Assembly: GCA_020064725.1 (NCBI GenBank)
Contig: JAGTWJ010000006.1
Span: 2,418,001-2,482,000, forward strand
DNA from: Drechslerella dactyloides
Taxonomy: Eukaryota > Ascomycota > Orbiliomycetes > Orbiliales > Orbiliaceae
Length of the DNA: 64,000 nucleotides
Reading direction: 5' to 3'
Notes under the pieces: generated by a model
What the model was told of the DNA's origin: nothing
The model's input: only the letters and a program-made list of their open reading frames with translations
Databases searched by the model: none
Made by a program: the position numbers and the translations under genes
Part shown: positions 22,310-31,606 of the stretch, piece by piece
How positions within the stretch are numbered: position 1 is the stretch's first letter
Layout: each line of letters starts with the position of its first letter

Positions 22310-23401
22310 CAGAGACGATGGACAGAGGAATCTATGCAAATAGATACGGTATGCTAAGTCGTATAACGCTTTTCAAACCGACGATAATACGTGCGATAGC
22401 ACGGGTTGGACCTTCAATGTCACACAGCTTTTATAAATTTACCTGCCGATGCGCAAATATCTACATATTATACTTCCTTCTGACCGCGTTTGCGTGCGAT
22501 ATAACGTCCATATACGCAAAATACATCCATTCTCGGGATCTCTCCTTCAGAAGATTAAAGTTCTGAGAGAATACCTAGGTACTTACTTACCTAGGTACAT
22601 ATTCTGAAATATAATATAATACCGCGTATAAATCCACAGCAGCGGTCGGTGTAGTACGACAACCAACAAAGTCTTCGAACGAGCCAGCACGTTCATTTAT
22701 TACATATCCCACCGCATCCAAATCACCAAATCTCGCAATTGCGGCTGGAGCGTCCAATACACGCAAAAAAATATATCTCAAGATGCCATGCTCAGGAGCC
22801 TTCCTCCCCGACTACACCCATCATACACCTACATCCGCCACGTGCTTGAATGGTGCCCCGTCGTACGCAATATCGAAGGACTGGATGCGCTCTTTGCACC
22901 CATACGACTGTACCACGTATCTCCCGTGTGTTCCGTGCAGGCGCCGGCGTTTACATTTACTGCGAACCTACCTCGAGCTCCCTGGAGATGCGGAGATACC
23001 CGAGTCTTGGGCACTAGATCTCATGGCCATCTGGCTGCCGGCTAGCTATACTGGGGGCGAACCCTGTCCGTATAAGGACTGAGGACGGATAGTTAAGTAG
23101 TATACTATAGCTACTACTTGTTTGGTGTCTGCTGGATCGATTTGTAGATGGATGGCGCCTGGTCAGCTCTCACCGGCTGGGCCGAAGTTTGCCGCGGAGA
23201 TCTTTCTGCAGTAGGGGAGATTACCTAATGCGTCGACATCAACGCCGGTCTCGGCTTGCTGCGTCTTACTATATAATAAACTCGGGGGATCTGATCTGAT
23301 GGCAAGCACGAAGCTCGATGCTTAGCAAAATCGAAGCTATATATTGGTTACGCTGCAGTTGTATATATTATATCGTGTTCTTTCAAACTATCGTAAACGC
23401 C
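22310..23401. other. Intergenic region with weak small open frames
   Basis: AT-rich sequence with a repeated TACCTAGGTA string (22572-22597) and several small frames. Two overlapping frames (22783-23082 and 22788-23045, +) start at neighbouring ATGs; the first sits in a reasonable start context (CAAGATGCC) and has six Cys but no signal peptide or domain. I list that one separately with low confidence. Confidence 0.4.
22783..23082 (+). CDS. Possible small Cys-containing ORF, 99 residues
   Basis: Starts MPCSGAFLPDYTHH and ends GGEPCPYKD, with clusters CTTYLPCVPCRRRR. There is no secretion signal and no domain that I recognise. An alternative frame starting five bases later (85 residues) overlaps it almost fully, so coding status is uncertain. 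Reported only because the gap around it is otherwise empty. Confidence 0.2.
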   Translation: MPCSGAFLPDYTHHTPTSATCLNGAPSYAISKDWMRSLHPYDCTTYLPCVPCRRRRLHLLRTYLELPGDAEIPESWALDLMAIWLPASYTGGEPCPYKD

Positions 23402-25432
23402 ATGTCTGCGGTCTTCGGCTTCGACGGTTCCTTTCATGCTGGCGAAGGTACGTCCCTCCATCTTGTAATGCATACCGAAGGTCCTTGGCCTAAAAAGGTT
23501 ATGCCACCCGACAACACATTTCTAACATGTCAACTTCACTCGATAGAGAACATCCAGCAGCTGCTACGAGTACCGAAGCAGGATAACCCGACGGCTCCTT
23601 ATCTGCCACCGGGAGTAAGCCGATATGTCGCATCCTGTCAGCTCATCGCCGTCGGCACAACCTCACCGTCCGGCCAACCATGGGCGTCTCTGCTCGCCGG
23701 TCCTCCCGGCTTCGCACAAGGCGTTGGAGCGGGAGTGCTAGCTATGCAGTCGCCTATTCCTGCTGGCGATCCCATATACGAGAATCTCCAAGAAGAAGGA
23801 TGGGGCGAGGCTGAGAGCGGCCATGCGAAAGGGGAGGGCATGGTTGCCGGCTTGGCCATGAATCTTGAGAGAAGACAGCGGGTAAAGCTGTACGGGCGAA
23901 GCAAGAGGGGGATGCATAAAGTGGACAAGACGGAGATTGGGATGGTTCTGGCAATTGAACAGACATTAGGGAATTGTCCAAAATACATGAATGGTAAGTT
24001 TAGTAACTTACCCGGCTCTCCGCTAGCTAATACATTGGGATTTGAATCCAAACTGACGTGATCTACTTGTATAGCTCGGCATCTGGACCTTGTGCCGGTG
24101 CAGGTACCCACGAATACTACGGACAATTTCCAAGTACCGGTCTCGCTCCCACAGAAGGCGCTAGACTTGATCTCGCGATCGGACATGTTCTTCGTCGCTT
24201 CCCGTAATGGCTTCATAGACATGGACGTGAACCATCGCGGCGGACCACCCGGATTTGTGCGAGTCATACCGAACGAGCCTTCCTCACAAGCTACCGCAGA
24301 ACAACCAACAACGTTGGTATGGCCGGAATACTCGGGCAACAGGCTATATCAGACACTCGGGAACTTCCAGGTTACGCCGCTCGCAGGGCTTACCTTCCCG
24401 GATTTCAACACCGGCGATATGCTGTTCCTTACTGGAAAGGTAGAAATACTTATCGGCGACGACGCCGAGAGAGTGATCAATCGGAGTAAGCTCGCCGTCA
24501 AATTTACAGTCACAGAGGCGAGGTACAGCCCAGCCTCGTTCGGATTGCGGCTAGCGGAGACCGAGCGGGTGGGCTGGAGCCCGTACAACCCTGCGGTGCG
24601 GTACCTCACTACGGAAAAGCACGGACAGAAAGCGGGCTTGGCCGGCGAGCAAGATGGTATGATGGCGAGACTAGTCAAAAAGGACAAGCTCAGCGACTCA
24701 ATCGCCAGATTCACATTCCAACTAGACGGAGGGAATAGGAAGCCCGACGAGCTTTGGAGAGCAGGACAGTACGTCATGCTGAACTTCGAGGAGGATCTGA
24801 GCGCCGGATACCGACACATGGACGATTCGGATCCGCAGGGACTGAACGACGACTACATTCGTAGCTTCACAGTCTCGTCGCCACCCGGACAGCTCCAGGG
24901 ACGAGATGCTGGGAAATTCGAAATCACGATACGAAGGGTGGGGCCCGTGACGCGGTACCTGTTCCAGCAGAACCCCGGCGCACTGCTCGAAGTCCCCGTT
25001 CAGGGATTCGGAGGAGAATTCTTCATCGAGAAGTGCGCGGGCGGGAAAATCGGCATCGTAGCCGCCGGTGTGGGCATTACGCCCTTCATCGCCCAGTGGG
25101 AGGAGTTGATGAAGGCCGAGCTGGATGTCAAATTGTTCTGGGCGGTAAGAGAAAGAGACTTACCGTTTGTAAAGGAAACGCTGGAGAGAGAGGGCATGAA
25201 GGGCATGAAGGAGGCGCTGAGATTGTTCATAACCAGGCGACAGGAGGGCGAGGAAGTGGAAGCGCCTGTTGCGAATGTGCAGTATAGGAGGATACAGAAG
25301 ACTGATCTCATCGAGGAGGGCGATACCGATACGTCGCGGAAGTGGTATGTGTGCACGGCTAAGGATATGCAGAAAGAGGTGTTGGAATGGCTGCAGGGCC
25401 AGCAGGTTAGCTGGGAGGATTTTACTTATTAG
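23402..25432 (+). CDS. PNPOx-like / ferredoxin-NAD(P)H reductase-like fusion oxidoreductase
   Basis: Model: join(23402..23447, 23547..23993, 24075..25432), 616 residues. N-terminal half: a flavin-binding split-barrel of the pyridoxamine-phosphate-oxidase type (FHAGE, SRYVASCQLIAVGTTSPSGQPWASLLAGPPGF, FFVASRNGFIDMDVNHRGGPPGFVRV). C-terminal half from about residue 340: an FNR-type module with the FAD motif RSFTVSSPPG, then GGKIGIVAAGVGITPF for NAD(P)H binding, followed by ELDVKLFWAVRERDLPFV. No [2Fe-2S] domain follows; the protein ends WLQGQQVSWEDFTY. Electron flow from NAD(P)H through FAD to a flavin in the split barrel is inferred; the substrate is unknown. The first intron (99 nt, 23448-23546) has no stop and is in frame, but removing it gives FHAGEENIQQLLRVP, which fits the family. 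Confidence 0.83.
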
Positions 25433-26219
25433 CGAAGTATCAACCATCAGATGTATACTTCAAGTCTTTCAACCATTAGCGTATATTTCCTCGCTGCCCC
25501 TTAATCAAGTCAGCAGCTACCTTCAGAATAAAGTATGGAGCTCAAATAGATCCCGAAATCCCATTCCAGATCGCGACAATTAATTTTTCGGAGTTACCGA
25601 TGATACTGCTGCCTCGTGAGCCAGGCACTTCTACATCCAGGTTACTGAGGCGTTAAATCGGATATTTGACTCGCTTGGCGAGGCAGGCGCCTACCCTAGC
25701 GGACTTGCAAATTATCGTGGCCGATGAGTAAGCTATTATAACACCGGGCAGATATTCTTTGAGGTATCGGTGTTGGCATGCATCCTAGACGGTCCCATGG
25801 ATGGCTTTGACATGTTACCACCGCATTTATTCTCACATCTTTTGATCCCGCATTGCATCGTTCATCTAGATATATGTGAATCTAGTGTTTCATCTGAACG
25901 AGCAGTCCGTATTCTCCTCACTACGCTTCCTATAATATCTGACGTGCAGATATATGGCGCAATATGTCAATACCGCAGCAACTTGCAAGACGGATGTGCT
26001 GATCGTAAAATCTCGATGGATCTTAGATCTTTGGGCTCACTCGCGTAGAGCAATTAAATGACAAGTCCGACTTTCTCGATAGAGTATATAACGGAGGCTC
26101 CCGACATTCCGTTCATATACATGTGCTGTAGTGTGACCGAACAATCTTTCAGAGCTCCTCAATTAATTAAACCTTGATCACTTGGCCAGGTACTTTTGCA
26201 TATTTGAACATTACACACC
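25433..26219. other. AT-rich intergenic region
   Basis: Start of an AT-rich island. A 92-codon frame at 25770-26048 has no domain or leader. A TATATAA element at 26085-26091 lies about 130 bp upstream of the small secreted protein gene and may be its TATA box. Confidence 0.4.
26085..26091 (+). promoter_or_regulatory. Putative TATA box of small secreted protein gene
   Basis: TATATAA about 130 bp before the ATG at 26220, in otherwise mixed sequence. Confidence 0.35.
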
Positions 26220-26864
26220 ATGGTCTCGACCAAACTTGGGTTTGTCGCCCTTCTCAGCCTTACTGGCATCGTTTCTGCCGCACCGGGATTCATTGCACGT
26301 CAGTATTTGCCAGCACTGCCTCTAGGCTTTGGCCTCCTGCCACTGCCGCCTACCCAAAACGCTAGATCTAGCGAAACAAGGAGACTTTGAACGCGTATGC
26401 TAATACAGTTAACTCATTACCAACATAGTGAGCGGATCCCGCGCATCTGAAAGAGATATTTCCAAGCGTGCGCAGTGCTGGGCTGGCGTCCACCTATGCT
26501 GGGATGTCGACCTGAAGGAATGCATCCGCCAATTTGACAGCAAAAGAGGACAAACACAGACGTTCAGCGGATCGCATACCACAATCTGCAGCGCTCGCGA
26601 CTGCCGAGTTTTCGCGTTCGCCGACAAGGACTCATCTACGGTTAGCTAGTAAGTTGTTTACCTGACGATTATTGTTCCCGCCTCGATCGGTTGTTGTATG
26701 GATGGTAACTAACGAGATTTGGGACTTCGGAAAATTGTAGTTCGGCCATTGCTGAAGGCGTCCGCGATATTGAGAGATGCAAGTGGTCTGATACTTCTGT
26801 TGGAGGAAGTGGCCTCGCGTATGGTACAGGATCGGCGCTCCGACTGGAGGTTTCAGCGCCCTGA
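26220..26864 (+). CDS. Small secreted Cys-containing protein with Kex2-like site
   Basis: Assembled by hand: join(26220..26298, 26429..26648, 26741..26864), 140 residues. Introns are 130 and 92 nt with GTCAGT..TAG and GTAAGT..TAG borders, and both junctions keep frame. Residues 1-21 are a clean signal peptide (MVSTKLGFVALLSLTGIVSA), followed by a short propeptide ending DISKR, a Kex2-type dibasic site directly before AQCWAGVHLCW. The mature part (about 98 residues) has six Cys, enough for three disulfides. The gene sits alone in the AT-rich island. Size, signal, Kex2 site and Cys content fit an effector, antimicrobial or allergen-like secreted protein; which one is not determinable. I recognise no family. 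Confidence 0.65.
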
Positions 26865-28762
26865 GTCAAGACGGATGCTGGCGCCAGTTTAAGCACAAGC
26901 GCAAGGCTGCTATAAGGCCAGTCTGACAGGAGAGATAGGGTATTAAATCTGTATACTACGTGATCTCACTAGGAGATTGATTCTCAGCAGACATCACAGA
27001 CGAGAGAACGGAACTCATGTAAATTCCAAAATGGTGTTTTTAAATATCTCTATTCGAGCTCGTACCCGAAAGAGGCATTCTCAGTCTGAGAAACAGTTCG
27101 AATAAGCTCACATGTATAACCATGGGGGCACCATCGTAACTTACATAAGTACATGGGCACATCGTGAGGCTTGACATGGAGACTTTGACGTAGTTCCATG
27201 CATATTGCATTACGCTATACCTGTAATACCGTGAAAATTTCCAATGTACAAAACCGACCCACGGGATGAGGTTGTCTCTTAAACCAGACTGCCAGTTTTA
27301 GGACCGGCGACGCCGAGCATGCTGGAGACGAATTGAATTTTGTATACATGTAAGGCGAATTATATTATGTTACTTATCGCTGCCTAGCTGTAGATAGACA
27401 TAAGCGTTGGTAGCGACATTTTATAAAGTATCACCAATCTACAGCTCAGTACGAGGACCTGGGATTGGGGCGTAACAAAGATGAATCCAACCCCCTCTTA
27501 TGATGACGGAGCTTTCGCCTATTACGTATTTTAAATAATCTCCCCGGGTCAGAGAGTCGACATGCGATGTGCGATTTTCCATACCGAATTCGGGCTCTCG
27601 AAATGGTCGGGGCTGCATACCAGCTGGCTTGTTGCAGATGAGTGCTGGCTGCGACCCAGGGGCAAGTCCGCAGCAGTGACATAATACTAGTTTATCAGCT
27701 TCTATCTATTACTCAACAGAATATATTAGTATAAATTTATATCTTATTAAATGTCGTTATTAGCTAATTATTGTTTATAGTAATTTGATATAATAGTATT
27801 TAACCCCCTTGTAGATTGGATTCCCATACTGGATGCATGTCTATGTAGGCTAGGTCATAAGAGGTTGACCACAACTAAAATAATTGTGCAACAACAGGGG
27901 ATAAGTCAAGATAAAATGCCTGAAAGTATTTATGTGGATTGTTGACAAAATCTATCTCATAACAGACAGTGGAGCCAGAGAATGGACTATAGTTCAGACA
28001 TATACATTTATAAATGCAGAGTTTGTGAGTGTGAATCATATCAGTAGATTATAGATCAATCTAAAATATTAACATTCGGCTTCCAACAACGGGGTCTTAC
28101 AACTATAAAAGGGGTATTGTCGTCCAGGACGATTAGTCTTAAAGATGACGGGGGCAAACCAATTCAATAGGCTTACTTTGATCTTATATTTTACCCGTAT
28201 CAATATAATATTACAGTGAAATGAAAAGCGATTAAATGGTAGTATCTATTTTAGTTCCTTTTTTTGTTTATTTTTTCCAATATTCCCCGACTCCTCTCCT
28301 CTTTGCTCCAAATTTCTGCCCTGCCGCTTATCAATAATAAAACTTGTTGATTCTTACTTCTACCTAAGCAGAATGCTGGATCACAAATTAGAGTAAGCTT
28401 GACTCTAACTACTCTAACGACAGGTTTCAGAAGCTACACCAGACAAAAGTCACAAAAGTTTAGGTAGTACCAGCTAGCGCTATTATTCGTGCCGTCACTC
28501 TATCACCCGCCAGTAATCTATCTGTGTGGTGGTAACGTGGCCTAATACCTACATATAAGTGTATATGAAATGAAATCTATATCTAATATAATGAAAGTCT
28601 CGATGATATGACCTCTTCTTGTTCTAGCTTCCATGAATTTGGTGTACCTGGGTGCCTACTCATCCGATTTTGGTTTTGATATTTCCTTAAATGTATCAAT
28701 CCGTGCATACGAATACCTTGCCTTGGACCACTCATTCCAGACTATCTTCGCATTCATCGCTG
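26865..28762. other. Gene-poor AT-rich island with possible retroelement relic
   Basis: About 1.9 kb without a supported gene and visibly AT-rich from 27.7 to 28.6 kb. Around 27840-28150 on the plus strand, short stop-interrupted translations include a Cys/His string followed by a D-S-G-A string, in the order expected for the zinc knuckle and aspartic protease of a retrotransposon Gag-Pol. This is weak evidence for a decayed element. Confidence 0.35.
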
Positions 28763-30270
28763 CTAATAGCCCCCTGGCAGGGAATCAGAATTTTTTGTTT
28801 TGTCGTTCTCCTTATCGTTATCGCCGTTGTTGTCGTCGTCGCCGTTAGCGGGCTTACTAGCTGTGTTAATAACTTTCTTGGTCACAGTAGCTGTTATTAC
28901 CACCTTTGCCGGAGAGTTATTCTTAGGGGGCTGATTCTTCATCCCGGAGTCCTTATTATTATCGTCTTCGTCGTCGTCGTCATCATTTCTACCTGGTTTC
29001 CCAGTAGGTTTCGCGTCGATACGCTGGGTAACGGGCGCTACTCTGGTTATAGTCTCTGTGATGACGTACTTGCCCTTCTTGCCGTTCTTTGAATCCTTCG
29101 TAACAACTCTTTCCTCGGTGATTGTGGCGGTTACCGTCTCATACTCGACATCCTGTTCAGGACGGGATGGTTGCTTGGATGGCCCAGATTGTTTGTGGGG
29201 AGGCGGCGTTGGGTTGTTAGCCGGTGCTACACCCGACGGACGTGCACTGCAGGGTCTGCTGCTGTCCAGATGTCTATTGTAATATATCCTTCCTCTCCAG
29301 AAGCCGCCACATGTTTTTCCCTTATCTTTTTCGCCGGAGCACTTCTTGTTACATTCTTTCTCAGGTTTTGGCACAGCCTTCTCTCGTAAGCCTCCCCCAC
29401 ACTATAAGGCTCCATTAGGTCTGCTGCGCACCCAAATATTATATCAATAACTGTGGTTTACGTACGAAGCCTACCCCAGTAGTCGATTGTTAGCATAGTA
29501 CAATGAGACTGATGAAGCTGATATCGCTGACTTACATTGATTCCCATTCTCAGTCATAGCATAGGGATAGCCGTCTTCGGCACATTGTCTTAAACATTTG
29601 TCAACAGTCATACCCGAATCCGTAGTGAACGAGCCCCTCACGATGCGGACTTTATCATCAACGTAACAGCCGCCATCAACGTATCCGCGGACAGCGTCAT
29701 CTACATCCCATTTCTGTTTAAACGAACGGTCTTTGTAAACGGACCATTCAGGATTGCCGCCACAATGTTTCCATTTTGACGCGTTTGCAGGGCCTTTGCA
29801 GGGCTTGTTGCAAAGCTCGTCACCGGTTATACTGCCAGCGAGCTCATTCCCACAATCACACTAGAATATATTAATATCGGTACTCATTAGATCTTTGATG
29901 TGCGCTGATTAGGAAGGATCACGGAAATTGGGGAACTTACGAGTTTGCCCTCCTGGAGTGCGGCGTATCTGGCGCCTACGCCCTTGCAGGCGGCAACGCA
30001 ACTCGCGACAGTCATATTTGCCTCCTTGATATCGGGTCCTTTACCATCATACCAGCGGATTGGGATATCTAAGATAGACTTGGCAGTACTATGCTTCTTG
30101 TAACAGCCAATATGGCGAAAGTCATCTTCATTCGTAGACGGCCAACACGCCTCAAAAAAGATTTGGCCTCTCTTCTCGAAATTCGAGAATCCCAGACCGC
30201 CGTCCTGGGGAGCTGCTAGAACGGCGAAAGGGAGGGCAGCGGCTGCTGCGATGGAAATTGTAGAACGCAT
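28763..30270 (-). CDS. Secreted WSC-domain protein with Asp/Asn-rich tail
   Basis: Model: complement join(28763..29401, 29466..29470, 29536..29860, 29941..30270), 432 residues. Signal peptide 1-19 (ISIAAAAALPFAVLAA). WSC domain 1 spans about 40-155 (HIGCYKKH, SCVAACKGVGARYAALQEGKL joined to CDCGNEL). WSC domain 2 spans about 178-260 (GGCYVDDKVR, KCLRQCAEDGYPYAMTENGNQ, CFCGGGL, CNKKCSGEKDKGKTCGG). The tail is Pro/Ser/Lys-rich with repeated VTATITEERVV-like and VVITATVTKKV strings plus an acidic run. No TM or GPI signal is seen, so it is probably wall-associated or secreted. WSC domains bind glucans or glycoproteins. The 5-nt exon GCTTC is required to restore CFCGGG. Confidence 0.78.
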
Positions 30271-31606
30271 AACGTATCAAATAGCTTAATGCATCGTTAG
30301 TGAAACCTATCTAAGCTCAGATGACAAGAAAGCACACCTACATAGCAAAGGAATGTGTGGGTAGGGAAACAAGAGTAAAACCCAAGGTGCAATTCGAGCT
30401 CGAGATTGGATGATGAGAAATGAGAGCAGATGGGGGGGTTTAGTGATTAGATGCTGACTTTCGTGGCCGAGGGCGCTACCTAAATACACGATAGATTGCT
30501 CTAAATGCGTCTCATAAATCAGACTCAGAAACTTCACCACCTAGAATATTGTATTAAGTAACTCGAGCTCAAGACCGTAAACAGCAAGCGGTTTTGTTTC
30601 TCCTTCCCGTGTTAATATTCACAAATCGTCGGATCTGATAATATGTTTTCACCACTGATCAGTCAAGTCGCACTCGTAGTCAAGTCGCACTCGCAGTCCG
30701 GTGAGCTCGAAATGCCTCCATGATATGATTGAGTGGTAATTACAAGCGAATCTGAACGTTGCTTCTCGAAATGAATGAGGATGAACGGTTAAGGAGCTGG
30801 AATCTGGTGGCCTCGGCCTAGCCTACTTATCGCGACTTATAATTATCAAAATAGCGTCTGGGTGGAAGTATTAGCTTTATACGCGTACAAGATATGATAT
30901 ATTGGTAACTAGTATAAAATAGCGACTGGTCTCACAAACTAGGCCACCCTAGTATATTTCTAGGAGTACATGTGGGCCGTTTATCAGACCACCAACATAT
31001 AGCGACCAGTTTTGAGATGTGCTAGCCTAATATACAATTACCAATTCGCTTTGTATAACTTAATATTACTTTTAATATATATCTCCCTTCTATATGCATA
31101 TGTAACCGTTAATTATCACCCTTGTATCAACATTGTTGCAAATCTCCGAGTCGTACACACAAGTATTATAATTGCTGGAATTTCGCTTAGAATGGACTAG
31201 TTCTTCTTTACATCGGGTCGGAAAATAACGCATGGGAAATATGAGCTAAGATCCGGATCTAATCGGCTTCTTTGGTTCCGTTGCTCTTCTAGATGCTAAT
31301 ATGTCTATATATGGTTATATAAATTGCTTAGATACCTAGCTTAGATTCAAAGGTTTCTAAAAGCCTATAAGACTGCGTTGCTATCGGTCCTTGGCGTCCG
31401 CCGGAATGTCTTGGTAAGTAGGTGGCTCTCCCACCCCGTTACAGGCGCTTCTGCCGAGCTTCGTGCCCCGGCGACAACCGACTCATCATCTCTTGCTGGC
31501 ACGGCTTTGGAACTACGGGACGGTCTGCAGGACGATGCGACGCACTCACGCGACCCTGAACACAAGAAGCATACAACAACAAGCGCGGTGACGAATCACA
31601 ACCGCC
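30271..31606. other. AT-rich intergenic region
   Basis: Divergent spacer between the WSC gene and the Emp65-like gene. It contains a 16-bp direct repeat (AGTCAAGTCGCACTCG at 30661-30676 and 30678-30693) and AT-rich sequence from 30.9 to 31.35 kb. No gene supported; part of 31378-31606 is open in frame with the next gene but lacks an ATG. Confidence 0.4.
30661..30693 (+). repeat. Tandem 16-bp direct repeat
   Basis: AGTCAAGTCGCACTCG occurs twice, separated by one base. It could be a local duplication or a pair of regulatory sites. No further copies noticed nearby. Confidence 0.7.
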
